In this document: piece after piece, positions 1 through 7,542 of the stretch
Numbering within the stretch: the stretch's first letter is position 1
Layout of the letters: each line of letters begins with the position of its first letter
DNA from: CAZPMO01 sp964587515
Lineage (GTDB): Bacteria > Pseudomonadota > Alphaproteobacteria > MPNO01
DNA: 15,131 nucleotides
NCBI GenBank assembly: GCA_964587515.1
Contig: CAZPMO010000122.1
Coordinates: 1-15,131 of the forward strand
Reading direction: 5' to 3'
Notes under the pieces: generated by a model
What the model saw: the letters and a program-made list of their open reading frames with translations, nothing else
Told to the model about the DNA's origin: nothing
Database searches by the model: none
Translations under genes and position numbers: made by a program

Positions 1-279
1 GCCGGTGCGCACACGCCAAAGACCGCGACCCGCAAGGCGTGGACGGCGGTGAGTTTCCGCACCAACACCACCGAACTTGCCAGCCTCGCGAAGCCCGGCT
101 CGCCTTTCTTCGGCATCCACCACGTGCCCGGCGCGCTTGTGGTTGGCGGCGGCGTGATCGTCCAGGCGGCAGGCTCCACCGTCGGCGGGGTCGGCGTTTC
201 AGGCGCGCCCGGTGGCGCCGCCGACGACGCTTGCGCGCTAAAGGGCATCGAGGCGGTCGAGGAAGATCTCAACTTCTAG
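1..279 (+). CDS. GlcG/HbpS-family haem-binding-like protein (C-terminal part)
   Basis: The reading frame is already open at base 1, so the start lies outside the window; 92 residues and the TAG stop are visible. The segment carries the conserved C-terminal half of the GlcG/HbpS (DUF336) fold: a KAWTAVSFRTNT stretch, a PGSPFFGI segment, a glycine-rich GGGVIV turn, and GGVGVSGAPGG followed by DDACALKGIEAV near the end. Family members bind haem or small ligands or sit beside oxidoreductase genes; their exact role is often unclear. It ends about 20 bases before soxC and runs the same way, so it may belong to a sox operon that begins upstream. Family assignment is firm; function is not. Confidence 0.8.
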   Translation, partial: AGAHTPKTATRKAWTAVSFRTNTTELASLAKPGSPFFGIHHVPGALVVGGGVIVQAAGSTVGGVGVSGAPGGAADDACALKGIEAVEEDLNF

Positions 280-289
280 TCTCCGGGGC

Positions 290-294
290 GGAGG
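290..294 (+). promoter_or_regulatory. Ribosome binding site of soxC
   Basis: GGAGG lies 6 bases before the ATG at 301. An in-frame ATG at 295 directly abuts this site and leaves no spacing, so 301 is the better start. Confidence 0.6.
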
Positions 295-300
295 ATGGGC

Positions 301-1518
301 ATGACCGATGAAGACGGAAGCGACCGGCGGTCGTTCCTGAAGCTCGGCGCGGCGGCGGCCGGCGCCTCGCCGCCCGAGACGCCGCGCTGGACGCGCACCA
401 TGGGCAAGGGTGTCGCGAGCCGCGCTTACGGCGCGCCGTCCGGCTTCGAAGCCGGCGTCGTGCGTCGCACCGTGCCCTGGCTGACCGCCTCGCCAGAATC
501 TTCCGTCAGCTTCACCCCGCTTCATGCGTTGCACGGCATTATCACCCCCAACGGCCTCGCGTTCGAACGCCATCACGCGGGCTCCATCGACATCGACCCG
601 GCGCGCCACCGGCTGATGCTGCATGGGTTGGTGGACCGGCCGGTAATTTTCACCATGGAAGATATCCTGCGCTTCCCGTCCCGATCCCGCGTCCATTTCC
701 TCGAATGCGTCGCCAACGGCGGCATGGAATGGCGCGGCGCGCAGATGGAGGGGGTGCAGTTCACCCACGGCATGATTTCCTGCGCCGAATGGACCGGCGT
801 GCCGCTCGCGACGCTGCTGGGCGAGTCGGGCGTCAAGCCGGATGGGAAATGGATTCTCGCCGAGGGCGCCGACAATGCCGTCATGACCCGCTCGATCCCC
901 ATGGAAAAGGCGCTCGACGACGCGCTCGTCGTCTATGCCCAGAACGGCGAGATGCTGCGCCCCGAACAGGGCTATCCGCTGCGTTTGCTGCTGCCCGGCT
1001 TCGAAGGCAACATGAACATCAAGTGGCTGCGCCGGCTGGAGGTCGGCGACAAGCCCTGGTTCACGCGCGAGGAAACCGCGCGCTATACGGACCTGCTGCC
1101 CGACGGCAAGGCGCGGCAGTTCAGTTGGCTGCACGACGCGAAGTCGGTGATCACCTTCCCTTGTCCCGAGCGCGGATTGAAGGCGCGCGGACGTTACGAA
1201 ATTTCCGGGCTGGCATGGTCCGGTCGCGGCAAGATCACCGGCGTCGACGTTTCGACCGACGGCGGCGCCAATTGGCGCACCGCCCGGCTCGCCGCGCCGG
1301 TCCTGTCCAAATGCCTGACCCGGTTTCGCCTGGACTGGGACTGGGGCGGCGGACCGGCGCTTCTGCAAAGCCGCGCGGTTGACGAGACCGGCTATGTGCA
1401 ACCGACCATCGTGCAACTCCGCGCGGCGCGCGGCATGAGTTCCGTCTATCACAACAATTCGATTCAGACCTGGCGCGTCGCGCCGTCTGGCAAGGTATTC
1501 AATGTCCAGGTGGCGTGA
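301..1518 (+). CDS. soxC: Sulfane dehydrogenase molybdenum subunit SoxC
   Basis: 405 residues. SoxC is the molybdopterin subunit of the periplasmic Sox(CD)2 complex, which oxidises the sulfane sulfur carried as a thiosulfonate on SoxY. A twin-arginine signal is visible at residues 9-14 (RRSFLK) followed by an alanine-rich stretch, as expected for a folded Moco protein exported by Tat. The HGIITPNGLAFERHHAG segment (about residues 78-94) is typical of SoxC rather than of SorA-type sulfite dehydrogenases. The sulfite-oxidase fold follows, with the presumed Mo-ligating Cys136 in HFLECVANGGMEW. The C-terminal dimerisation domain contains GLAWSGRGKITGVDVSTDGG. Its 3' end overlaps soxD by 17 bases, implying coupled translation. 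The full length matches the family. Confidence 0.93.
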   Translation: MTDEDGSDRRSFLKLGAAAAGASPPETPRWTRTMGKGVASRAYGAPSGFEAGVVRRTVPWLTASPESSVSFTPLHALHGIITPNGLAFERHHAGSIDIDPARHRLMLHGLVDRPVIFTMEDILRFPSRSRVHFLECVANGGMEWRGAQMEGVQFTHGMISCAEWTGVPLATLLGESGVKPDGKWILAEGADNAVMTRSIPMEKALDDALVVYAQNGEMLRPEQGYPLRLLLPGFEGNMNIKWLRRLEVGDKPWFTREETARYTDLLPDGKARQFSWLHDAKSVITFPCPERGLKARGRYEISGLAWSGRGKITGVDVSTDGGANWRTARLAAPVLSKCLTRFRLDWDWGGGPALLQSRAVDETGYVQPTIVQLRAARGMSSVYHNNSIQTWRVAPSGKVFNVQVA

Positions 1519-2107
1519 TTTCGCCGTGATCGCGCTGGTCACGTTGATGTCGGCCAGCGGCGCGGCGCAGCAACTGGGCCTCGGACGCGTTGCGACGCAT
1601 GCCGAAATCGCCGGCTGGAGTATCGATGTGCGGCCGGACGGGACCGGTCTGCCGCCCGGCGGCGGCACGGCGAAGGTGGGCGAAGCGCTTTACACCGAAC
1701 GCTGCGCCTCGTGCCACGGCGATTTCGGTGAAGGAAACGGCCGCTGGCCGCCGCTTTCCGGCGGCGAGGATACCCTGACCGAGGAGCGACCGCTGAAGAC
1801 GGTGGGCAGCTATTGGCCGTATGCGCCGGTGCTGTTCGATTATATCCGCCGCGCCATGCCGTTCGGCGCGGGGTTGTCGTTGAGCGACGATCAGACATAC
1901 GCGGTAACCGCCTATGTGCTGTTCCTCAACGATCTGGTGGACGAGGACGCGGTGATCGACCGTGCCACCCTGCCAAAGGTCAAGATGCCCAACCGGGAGA
2001 ATTTCGTCCGCGTCGACGGCGACGATCCGGACGTAACCGGCATTCGCTGCATGACCAATTGTCGCAAGTCGCCGGCGCGCGTCACGAGCGACGCGTCCAA
2101 GCGTTGA
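1502..2107 (+). CDS. soxD: Sulfane dehydrogenase cytochrome c subunit SoxD (short, monohaem)
   Basis: 201 residues. SoxD is the cytochrome c partner of SoxC and passes electrons from sulfane oxidation to the respiratory chain. A Sec signal peptide spans about residues 1-22, ending SGAA. One c-type haem site, CASCH, lies at residues 68-72. Candidate axial methionines are Met119 (RAMPFG) and Met162 (KMPNREN). The C-terminal RCMTNC is typical of the end of the first SoxD domain. The diheme SoxD of Paracoccus is about 380 residues; this one stops after one haem domain with no second CxxCH. The ATG is inside the soxC 3' end. No in-frame continuation is visible after the TGA, so the short form looks genuine rather than a frameshift. 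Confidence 0.88.
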   Translation: MSRWRDFAVIALVTLMSASGAAQQLGLGRVATHAEIAGWSIDVRPDGTGLPPGGGTAKVGEALYTERCASCHGDFGEGNGRWPPLSGGEDTLTEERPLKTVGSYWPYAPVLFDYIRRAMPFGAGLSLSDDQTYAVTAYVLFLNDLVDEDAVIDRATLPKVKMPNRENFVRVDGDDPDVTGIRCMTNCRKSPARVTSDASKR

Positions 2108-2133
2108 GGCGTCCGTCAATTGTGGAAGACGTG

Positions 2134-2142
2134 ATATGATGA
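2134..2142 (+). promoter_or_regulatory. Possible -10/regulatory element before the LLM gene
   Basis: The soxD-LLM gap (2108-2181) contains ATATGATGA, identical to nine bases at 4149-4157 just ahead of lipS1. TATGAT inside it matches five of six bases of a -10 box, but I see no matching -35 hexamer. It may be part of a regulator site or a promoter; weak evidence. Confidence 0.25.
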
Positions 2143-2181
2143 CCGGACAAAAGATAACCGTCGCAACACATCGGATCGACG

Positions 2182-3240
2182 ATGAAGCTTGATTTGTTCA
2201 TGGAATTCGCCGCGCCGTCATCGGCCGGCCGGTCCGCTTCCGAAGTGTTCGAGGATTCCTTCGCGCTCGCCCGCGCCGCCGACGCGTCCGGCTTCGACAC
2301 GGTGTGGGCCGCCGAACATCACTTTCTGGGAGAATATTCCCATGCCGCCGCGCCCGACATGCTGCTGGCGGCGATGGCGCGGGAGACCAAACGCATCGGT
2401 CTCGGTTTCGGCGTGGCGCCGCTGCCGATCCACGATGCCGCGCGCGTCGCGGAACGACTTGCGACATTGCATCTGATTTCCGACGGCCGCCTGAAATGGG
2501 GTGTCGGGCGCGGTGTGACCGCGACCGAGCTCGAAGGTTTCGGCGTCGATCCCGCCGACAGCCGTGCGATCTTCACCGAACGCCTCGCCGCGCTGCGGGC
2601 GATGCTGGAGACCGGTGCGGCCACGCGCGACGGCGTCGACTATCGTCTGCATCCTGATCCCACCTGCGTGCCGCGCGACGGCTGGCTGGCGGCGGTAAGC
2701 CCACAAAGCTTCGATCTCGCGGCCGACCTCGGGCTCAACGTAATGGCGGGGCCGTTCAAGCCGTGGCCGCTGATCAAATCCGATCTTGCGCGCTATCGCC
2801 GCCGGCGGCCCGAAGGCGAGACCTCGTTCACCCTCGCGGTCTATTGCGAGGAAGACGGCGCAGCCGCGCGCCGCCGCGCCGAAGCGGGCATCGTCTGGGG
2901 ATACCGCAAACTGTTCGAAATCGCGCGGCCGTTCCTCGCGCGGCGTACCGAAGGCTATGAGGAATACCGCAAGCTGGGTTTGGCCGCGCCGGTGCTGGAA
3001 AAGACGATGGGGTTGAAACTGCTGGAGGGGATGGGGCTTGCCGCGGTCGGCGACCCCGATCATGTCGCGCGCCGGTTGCGTGCCCTGCGCGCCAGCGGGC
3101 TTGACCGCGTCAGCCTGATGATCGGCGGTGGCGATCTTCCGGTCGCTAAGACCACGCGCTGCGTCGAATTGATCGCCGAGCGTATCCTGCCGTCGCTGGC
3201 CGACGACGCCGACAAAAACGATGAAACGGCGGTGGCGTGA
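2182..3240 (+). CDS. Luciferase-like (LLM) flavin-dependent monooxygenase
   Basis: 352 residues of the bacterial-luciferase superfamily, TIM-barrel enzymes that use reduced FMN and O2 to oxidise small organic molecules. Visible hallmarks are the N-terminal beta strand MKLDLFMEF, AEHHF at residues 44-48 after GFDTVWA, IGLGFGV-PLPIHDA at about 72-85, and GRLKWGVGRG at 102-111, the usual flavin/phosphate-proximal region. No signal peptide, so cytoplasmic. The family includes sulfur-active enzymes (alkanesulfonate monooxygenase SsuD, dimethylsulfide monooxygenase DmoA), but this protein is shorter than DmoA and its substrate cannot be read from sequence. It needs a flavin reductase supplied elsewhere. 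It is coupled to the following diiron gene by TGATG overlap. Its place between soxCD and lip/shdr genes suggests, as inference only, an organosulfur substrate. Confidence 0.85.
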   Translation: MKLDLFMEFAAPSSAGRSASEVFEDSFALARAADASGFDTVWAAEHHFLGEYSHAAAPDMLLAAMARETKRIGLGFGVAPLPIHDAARVAERLATLHLISDGRLKWGVGRGVTATELEGFGVDPADSRAIFTERLAALRAMLETGAATRDGVDYRLHPDPTCVPRDGWLAAVSPQSFDLAADLGLNVMAGPFKPWPLIKSDLARYRRRRPEGETSFTLAVYCEEDGAAARRRAEAGIVWGYRKLFEIARPFLARRTEGYEEYRKLGLAAPVLEKTMGLKLLEGMGLAAVGDPDHVARRLRALRASGLDRVSLMIGGGDLPVAKTTRCVELIAERILPSLADDADKNDETAVA

Positions 3241-4100
3241 TGGACCGTCTTGGCGCGCTCGGCGCCGAATATCGAGACCCGGTGGCCGCGATCGACTGGT
3301 CCGCCGCCAACCCCGATCGGTCATGGCTGCCGCCTGGCATTCTGAGCCTCGCCGCGATCGAGGACGAGGGGGGCGATATGCTTTTGCCGTTTAGCCGCGC
3401 CGAGTTCGCGCGTCTGTGCGCCGCCGGGCTCTGGCTCGAGGGATTGCTGATCAGCCGTATCACCGCGCGTGGATTCCCGGCCGTGCGCACCGATGAGGCG
3501 CGCGTGATGTTGCAGGAGGTGCGCGAGGAATCCGGCCACGGGTTGATGTTCCTGGAAATGATCGATCGCGCCGGATTGTCGGGCGTCCGGCTGCTCGGCC
3601 CGACCCGCCTGTTGACCTGGATCGCCCATCGACTCGCGCCGGATTCGGCCGAGTTCTGGGCCATGGTCTATGTCGGCGAATCGGTGACCGACACACTCGC
3701 CGTGCGCGCGTTGCGGGAAGCCAAGGAAGGCCAGCCCATTTGTCCGGTCGCGGAGCGGGTGTTGACGCTTCACCACCGTGACGAAGCGCGTCATATCGCC
3801 GCCGCGCGGGCCTTTCTCGAAGCGCGCGTCGCGCGCATGGGCTGGGCGCGACGCCAACTGTTCGCGCTGACTTTCCGGTTTCTGCTGCGGCACTTCCTGC
3901 GCGCGACGCTCTACCCGACGGTGGCGAGCCTGCGCGCGGTCGGCGTTCGCGATCCGAAAGCAGCCGCGCGCGCCGTGCTGCGCTGCCCCGATCGTGCGCG
4001 TTTCGCCGCCAAGTGCGCCGCCCCGTCACTGGCGTTGCTGGCGCGTGTCCGGCTCTCTACTTCGCCGGTTGATCAGCCGCTTGGCGGTGCGGCCGAATAA
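3240..4100 (+). CDS. AurF-like diiron oxygenase (ferritin-like fold)
   Basis: 286 residues. The metal-ligand pattern of AurF-type diiron N-oxygenases is visible: Glu67, then EExxH with Glu97 and His100 (29 residues between Glu67 and Glu97, inside the family's E-X28-37-DE-X2-H spacing), Glu147 in YVGES, and HHRDEARH giving His178, Glu182 and His185, the H-x3-E-x2-H spacing seen in AurF. The first residue of the usual DExxH is Glu here, which is conservative. AurF-family enzymes oxidise amines or related groups with O2; the substrate here is unknown. The ATG overlaps the LLM stop (TGATG); a GTG one codon earlier is also possible. The C-terminal third is Arg/Ala-rich with few recognisable motifs. 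I know of no established role for such a protein in sulfur oxidation. Confidence 0.75.
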   Translation: MDRLGALGAEYRDPVAAIDWSAANPDRSWLPPGILSLAAIEDEGGDMLLPFSRAEFARLCAAGLWLEGLLISRITARGFPAVRTDEARVMLQEVREESGHGLMFLEMIDRAGLSGVRLLGPTRLLTWIAHRLAPDSAEFWAMVYVGESVTDTLAVRALREAKEGQPICPVAERVLTLHHRDEARHIAAARAFLEARVARMGWARRQLFALTFRFLLRHFLRATLYPTVASLRAVGVRDPKAAARAVLRCPDRARFAAKCAAPSLALLARVRLSTSPVDQPLGGAAE

Positions 4101-4131
4101 TTGCCGGGGGTTGCCAAGGGGTGGCGTCAGA

Positions 4132-4153
4132 CATGTTCATTATTTGTAATATG
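4132..4153. promoter_or_regulatory. Putative operator upstream of lipS1 (22-bp interrupted palindrome)
   Basis: Arms CATGTT and AATATG are separated by 10 bases, with five of six arm positions complementary. The element matches the one at 9337-9358 at 15 of 22 positions, with identical arm spacing. It sits in an AT-rich island 12 bases before the lipS1 start. sHdr and sox clusters are known to be controlled by ArsR-type repressors (SoxR, sHdrR), which bind AT-rich palindromes; assigning this site to one of them is inference. Confidence 0.4.
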
Positions 4154-4165
4154 ATGAGTTGAGCG

Positions 4166-5194
4166 ATGGGCTGGCTGGAAAACATCAAGCGGATCGAGGA
4201 TCTGGAAGACGCGGATTTCGACGCGGGGCTGGTGGCCGCGCTGGAACGGCGCGCGGAGTTGGTCTCTCCCCGGCCGGTCCGCTTTTCGACGCCCACCTTT
4301 CGTGAATATGCCAGCACCGAGCTCAAGGGGTGCGGCAAAAACAGCTTCCCCGCCTTTTCCGTTACCGGTCCCGGCTGCGCGCTCGATTGCGACCATTGTC
4401 GGGCCAAAATCCTCGAGCCCATGATCCCCGCGACGACGCCCGAGATGCTGGACCGCAAGGTGCGCGATCTGGTGATGCTCCAGGATTTGCAGGGTTTTCT
4501 TCTGTCGGGCGGCTCGAACCGGCGCAACGAAATTCGCTACGAGCCCTATTACCCCGTTATTGAAGGGCTGAAACGGGATTTTCCTAACATGCGCATCGCC
4601 ATCCATACCGCGCTGACGGACGAGGCGCGCGCGAAATCGATGGCGAGCGCCGGTGTCGATACCGCAATGATGGACGTTATCGGCGACGCCGCGACGATTC
4701 GCGATGTTTATCACCTCGACCGGCCGGTGGCCGATTTCGAGGCGACGTTGGCGGCGCTTTGCGCCACTGACATGGAGATCGTGCCGCACATCGTAATCGG
4801 GCTGCATTACGGACGCATCCGGGGTGAGGAGACGGCGCTCGATATGGTCGCGCGCCATTCGGTGCACGCGCTGGTGCTGGTCGTGGTGATGCCGTTCTAC
4901 GCCGCCGAGGGAACGTTCCTGACACCCGATACCGGCGAGGTCGGCGGCATTTTCCTCGCCGCTCGCGAACGTCTCGCCGACCGGCAGGTGCTGCTCGGTT
5001 GCGCGCGACCGCCCGGCATGCACAAGCGCATTACCGACGCCTATGCCGTAATGGCCGGGCTCGACGGCATTGCCTTCCCCGCCGACGGCGCGGTCTCGGT
5101 CGCCGAAACCATCGGGCGGCCGTTCCATCAGGAACATGCGTGCTGCTCGATCCGGCTCGGCGGTGAACGCGCGCAAGCGATCCGCGCGGCATGA
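4166..5194 (+). CDS. lipS1: Two-component lipoyl synthase, radical SAM subunit LipS1
   Basis: 342 residues. With LipS2 it inserts the two sulfur atoms into an octanoyl chain on the carrier protein LbpA, making lipoyl-LbpA for the sHdr pathway. The radical SAM cluster motif CALDCDHC gives Cys71, Cys75 and Cys78 (Cx3Cx2C). GFLLSGGSNRR at about 110-120 matches the SAM-binding GGE-type region. Additional cysteines at 56, 279, 326 and 327 could ligate the auxiliary cluster that serves as sulfur donor; which ones do is not known from sequence alone. It is not like the classical LipA. The stop overlaps lipT (ATGA). LipS1 versus LipS2 is assigned by gene order and resemblance, so the names could be swapped. 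Confidence 0.83.
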   Translation: MGWLENIKRIEDLEDADFDAGLVAALERRAELVSPRPVRFSTPTFREYASTELKGCGKNSFPAFSVTGPGCALDCDHCRAKILEPMIPATTPEMLDRKVRDLVMLQDLQGFLLSGGSNRRNEIRYEPYYPVIEGLKRDFPNMRIAIHTALTDEARAKSMASAGVDTAMMDVIGDAATIRDVYHLDRPVADFEATLAALCATDMEIVPHIVIGLHYGRIRGEETALDMVARHSVHALVLVVVMPFYAAEGTFLTPDTGEVGGIFLAARERLADRQVLLGCARPPGMHKRITDAYAVMAGLDGIAFPADGAVSVAETIGRPFHQEHACCSIRLGGERAQAIRAA

Positions 5195-6264
5195 CGCGCG
5201 CGCGCGAAATCGACGTTCTGGTGGTCGGGCTCGGGCCGGCCGGGGCCCGCGCGGCCGCTGTCGCGGCGCAATCAGGGTACGTGGTGCTGGCGATCGACCG
5301 CAAGCACGCGCCCGGCAAGCCGGTGCAATGCGCCGAGTTCGTCCCGGCGCTGATCGGCCAGGAGACCGATGGCCTCAATGCGGTGACGCGCCAAGTGATC
5401 GAAGCGATGACGACCTCGGTCGAGGGGGCGCCGCCGGACGTGACCGAAGATTTCCGGGGCCGCATGATCGATCGCGAAGCGTTCGACCGCCATCTGGCCG
5501 ATCTCGCCGGGCGCGCCGGCGCGGAATGCCGGTTCGCGACCCGCCTCGTCTCGCTCGACGCGCATGGCGAGGCGCGGCTCGACGACGGGACACGCCTGCG
5601 GCCCCGTCTGATAATCGGCGCCGACGGACCGCGGTCGCCGGTCGGCCGGGCGGTAGGCCGCGTCAATCACGCGCTGGTCGAGACCCGCCAGATTACGGTT
5701 CCGCTGACCAGGCCTTGCAAAACCACCAACATTTTCCTGAGCACCGAGATCCGGGGCGGCTATGCGTGGCTGTTCCCCAAGGCCGAGATCGCCAATCTCG
5801 GCGTCGGCGTTTCGCCCACGGCGCGCGCGACGCTGAAGCCGCTACTCGACCGGCTGCACCACGCGCTGTGCGACGAGGGCCGGGTCGGCGCGGAAATTCT
5901 CGGCCATACCGGCGGCGCGATCCCGGTCGGCGGCATGCTGGATGCGGTGGCGGCGCTGGGCGAGATGCCCGTGCTGCTGGCGGGCGACGCGGCGGGGCTT
6001 TCCAATCCGGTGACCGGGGCGGGTATCGCCTCGGCGGTAATTTCGGGCGGACTCGCCGGCGACGCCGCGTCGGCGTGGCTTGGCGGCGACGGGTCGGCGC
6101 TTGCCGATTACGCGACGGAACTCGACGATATCTTTGGGGTGGCGCTACGGCGCGCGCTTTCGCGCCGCTGCGAAATTCTGCAAAGTTTCGAACAGGGCGG
6201 ACAGCCGAGCCCCGCGAGGCTGCGGCACGGTTGGATCGCCTATCCGGAATATTGGGCCGCATGA
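5191..6264 (+). CDS. lipT: FAD-dependent oxidoreductase LipT (geranylgeranyl reductase-like)
   Basis: 357 residues. A Rossmann FAD motif VVGLGPAGARAA lies at residues 11-22. PVQCAEFVP (45-52, Cys47) is characteristic of the geranylgeranyl-reductase-like family. IIGADGPRS (141-149) and LLAGDAAGLSNPVTGAGI (about 262-279) complete the FAD-binding set. In lip/shdr clusters this protein is proposed to deliver electrons from NAD(P)H to LipS1/LipS2 for radical SAM chemistry; archaeal relatives saturate isoprenoid lipids, which is not expected here. Cytoplasmic, no signal. The ATG overlaps the lipS1 stop by four bases (ATGA), so the pair is translationally coupled. Family is clear, electron-donor role is inferred from context and published lip clusters. 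Confidence 0.83.
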   Translation: MTRAREIDVLVVGLGPAGARAAAVAAQSGYVVLAIDRKHAPGKPVQCAEFVPALIGQETDGLNAVTRQVIEAMTTSVEGAPPDVTEDFRGRMIDREAFDRHLADLAGRAGAECRFATRLVSLDAHGEARLDDGTRLRPRLIIGADGPRSPVGRAVGRVNHALVETRQITVPLTRPCKTTNIFLSTEIRGGYAWLFPKAEIANLGVGVSPTARATLKPLLDRLHHALCDEGRVGAEILGHTGGAIPVGGMLDAVAALGEMPVLLAGDAAGLSNPVTGAGIASAVISGGLAGDAASAWLGGDGSALADYATELDDIFGVALRRALSRRCEILQSFEQGGQPSPARLRHGWIAYPEYWAA

Positions 6265-6280
6265 ATATGGCGAGGCGCTC

Positions 6281-7540
6281 GTGACCTGTCTGAAACCCGA
6301 AGGGCGCGAGCCCGACCCACAAGGCGCGGACGCCGCCGATGATATCAACCTTCTGGCCGCGATGCAGCCACGCGTCCCCGAAGACGCGTCCCGGGACGCG
6401 CGTAACGGCGGGCGGGTAAAGCACAACGATATCGCGCCACAAGGGCTTTACCGCCCCAATGACAACATCCTCACCCCCGCCATGCGCTCGCCCGAATACG
6501 TCCAGCTCTCGACCGCGGCGGCGCTGACTCTCGGCATCATGAGCGGGAGGATGTATCGCTGTTCCTGCACCCGCTGCCTCAATCTGCTGCTCACCTATCC
6601 CGAAGGCTGCCGCGCCAACTGCGCCTATTGCGGCCTGGCGCGCCACCGCGAGGCCGAGCGCGACTACGCCGACCGCAACTTCATCCGGGTTGACTGGCCG
6701 GCGGTGCCGGTCGAACAAATCATCGATATCGTCGCCGCCGATGGCGACAAGACGCCGTTCCACCGCATGTGCATCTCCATGATCACCCATCCGAATTCCG
6801 ATGAGGACACGGTGAGTGTCCTCACGCGATGGACCGACCGCATTTCGCCCGAGACGGTGCCGGTCTCGATCCTGTCGAACCCGACCACCATGACCCGCGC
6901 GGATGTGAAAACCCTGCGCGGTCTGGGCGCGGAGATATTCACCGTGGCGCTCGACGCCGCGACGCCGGAACTGTTCGACCGGACCCGCGGGCGCGGCGTC
7001 AAATCGCCCCATAGCTGGGCGAAGTACTGGGAAATCCTGGAGGACGCGCGGGATATTTTCGGACCCGGCGGGTTCGGCGCCCATATCATCGTTGGCATGG
7101 GCGAGACCGAGCGTGAAATCCTCGAACTGGTGCAGCGCCTGGTGGATATGGGCGGGCACAGCCACATGTTCTGTTTCTTCCCCGAACAGGGCTCACTGAT
7201 GGACCACCTGCCGGCGACGCCGCGCGACCAGTGGCGCCGGGTGCAGCTCGGCCGCTACATGATCGATTATTGCGGCGTGCGGGTCGACCACATGAAATTC
7301 GACCATGAAGGCCGCGTCGTGGATTTCGGCGTGCCGTCGGGCGAACGCGACATGATCATCGATAGCGGGATTGCCTTCCGTACCTCGGGCTGTCCCGGCA
7401 AGTTTCGCGACGACGTTTCGGCCTGCGATCGGCCCTATGGTGATTCGCCGCCGAGCGATATCGCGAGCTATCCATTCCAGCCCAACGGCGGTGATCTGCG
7501 CCGGATACGCAAGCAGATCGGCGTTCCCAAAGGAGCCTGA
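6281..7540 (+). CDS. lipS2: Two-component lipoyl synthase, radical SAM subunit LipS2
   Basis: About 419 residues from a GTG at 6281, preceded by GGCGAGG; an ATG at 6362 would give 392 residues and cannot be excluded. The frame stays open upstream into lipT but has no better start near the lipT stop. EGCRANCAYCGLARHR carries the radical SAM Cx3Cx2C motif (Cys110, Cys114, Cys117), in the biotin-synthase-like style. An upstream CSCTRC (Cys94, Cys96, Cys99) and two late cysteines (about 371 and 382, in SGCPGKF and SACDRPYGDS) are candidates for auxiliary cluster ligation. IIVGMGETEREI (about 268-279) is the conserved glycine-rich strand. Partner of LipS1 in lipoyl assembly on LbpA. Confidence 0.83.
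   Translation: MTCLKPEGREPDPQGADAADDINLLAAMQPRVPEDASRDARNGGRVKHNDIAPQGLYRPNDNILTPAMRSPEYVQLSTAAALTLGIMSGRMYRCSCTRCLNLLLTYPEGCRANCAYCGLARHREAERDYADRNFIRVDWPAVPVEQIIDIVAADGDKTPFHRMCISMITHPNSDEDTVSVLTRWTDRISPETVPVSILSNPTTMTRADVKTLRGLGAEIFTVALDAATPELFDRTRGRGVKSPHSWAKYWEILEDARDIFGPGGFGAHIIVGMGETEREILELVQRLVDMGGHSHMFCFFPEQGSLMDHLPATPRDQWRRVQLGRYMIDYCGVRVDHMKFDHEGRVVDFGVPSGERDMIIDSGIAFRTSGCPGKFRDDVSACDRPYGDSPPSDIASYPFQPNGGDLRRIRKQIGVPKGA
7531..7535 (+). promoter_or_regulatory. Ribosome binding site of sLpl
   Basis: AGGAG inside the end of lipS2, 7 bases before the ATG at 7543; supports that start. Confidence 0.6.
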
Positions 7541-7542
7541 CC

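Noticed and set aside
238..1668. Long open frame on the minus strand opposite soxC (476 codons)
   Set aside because: It is antisense to a clear soxC, its translation shows no family motif, and such antisense frames are common in GC-rich coding DNA.
2182..3240. Naming the LLM protein dimethylsulfide monooxygenase DmoA
   Set aside because: It is markedly shorter than DmoA and belongs to a broad superfamily; substrate cannot be inferred from the visible motifs.
2218..3324. Minus-strand frame of 368 codons opposite the LLM gene
   Set aside because: Shadow of the plus-strand gene with biased composition and no motifs.
4111..4126. Possible terminator hairpin (GCCA/TGGC) after the diiron gene
   Set aside because: Only a 4-bp stem and no T-run; not a convincing terminator.
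5070..6284. Plus-strand frame of 404 codons overlapping lipT in another frame
   Set aside because: Extremely Arg-rich translation, typical of an out-of-frame reading of GC-rich DNA.
5693..7165. Minus-strand frame of 490 codons across lipT/lipS2
   Set aside because: It covers two well-supported plus-strand genes, is Arg/Pro-rich at its C-terminal end, and has no recognisable domain.
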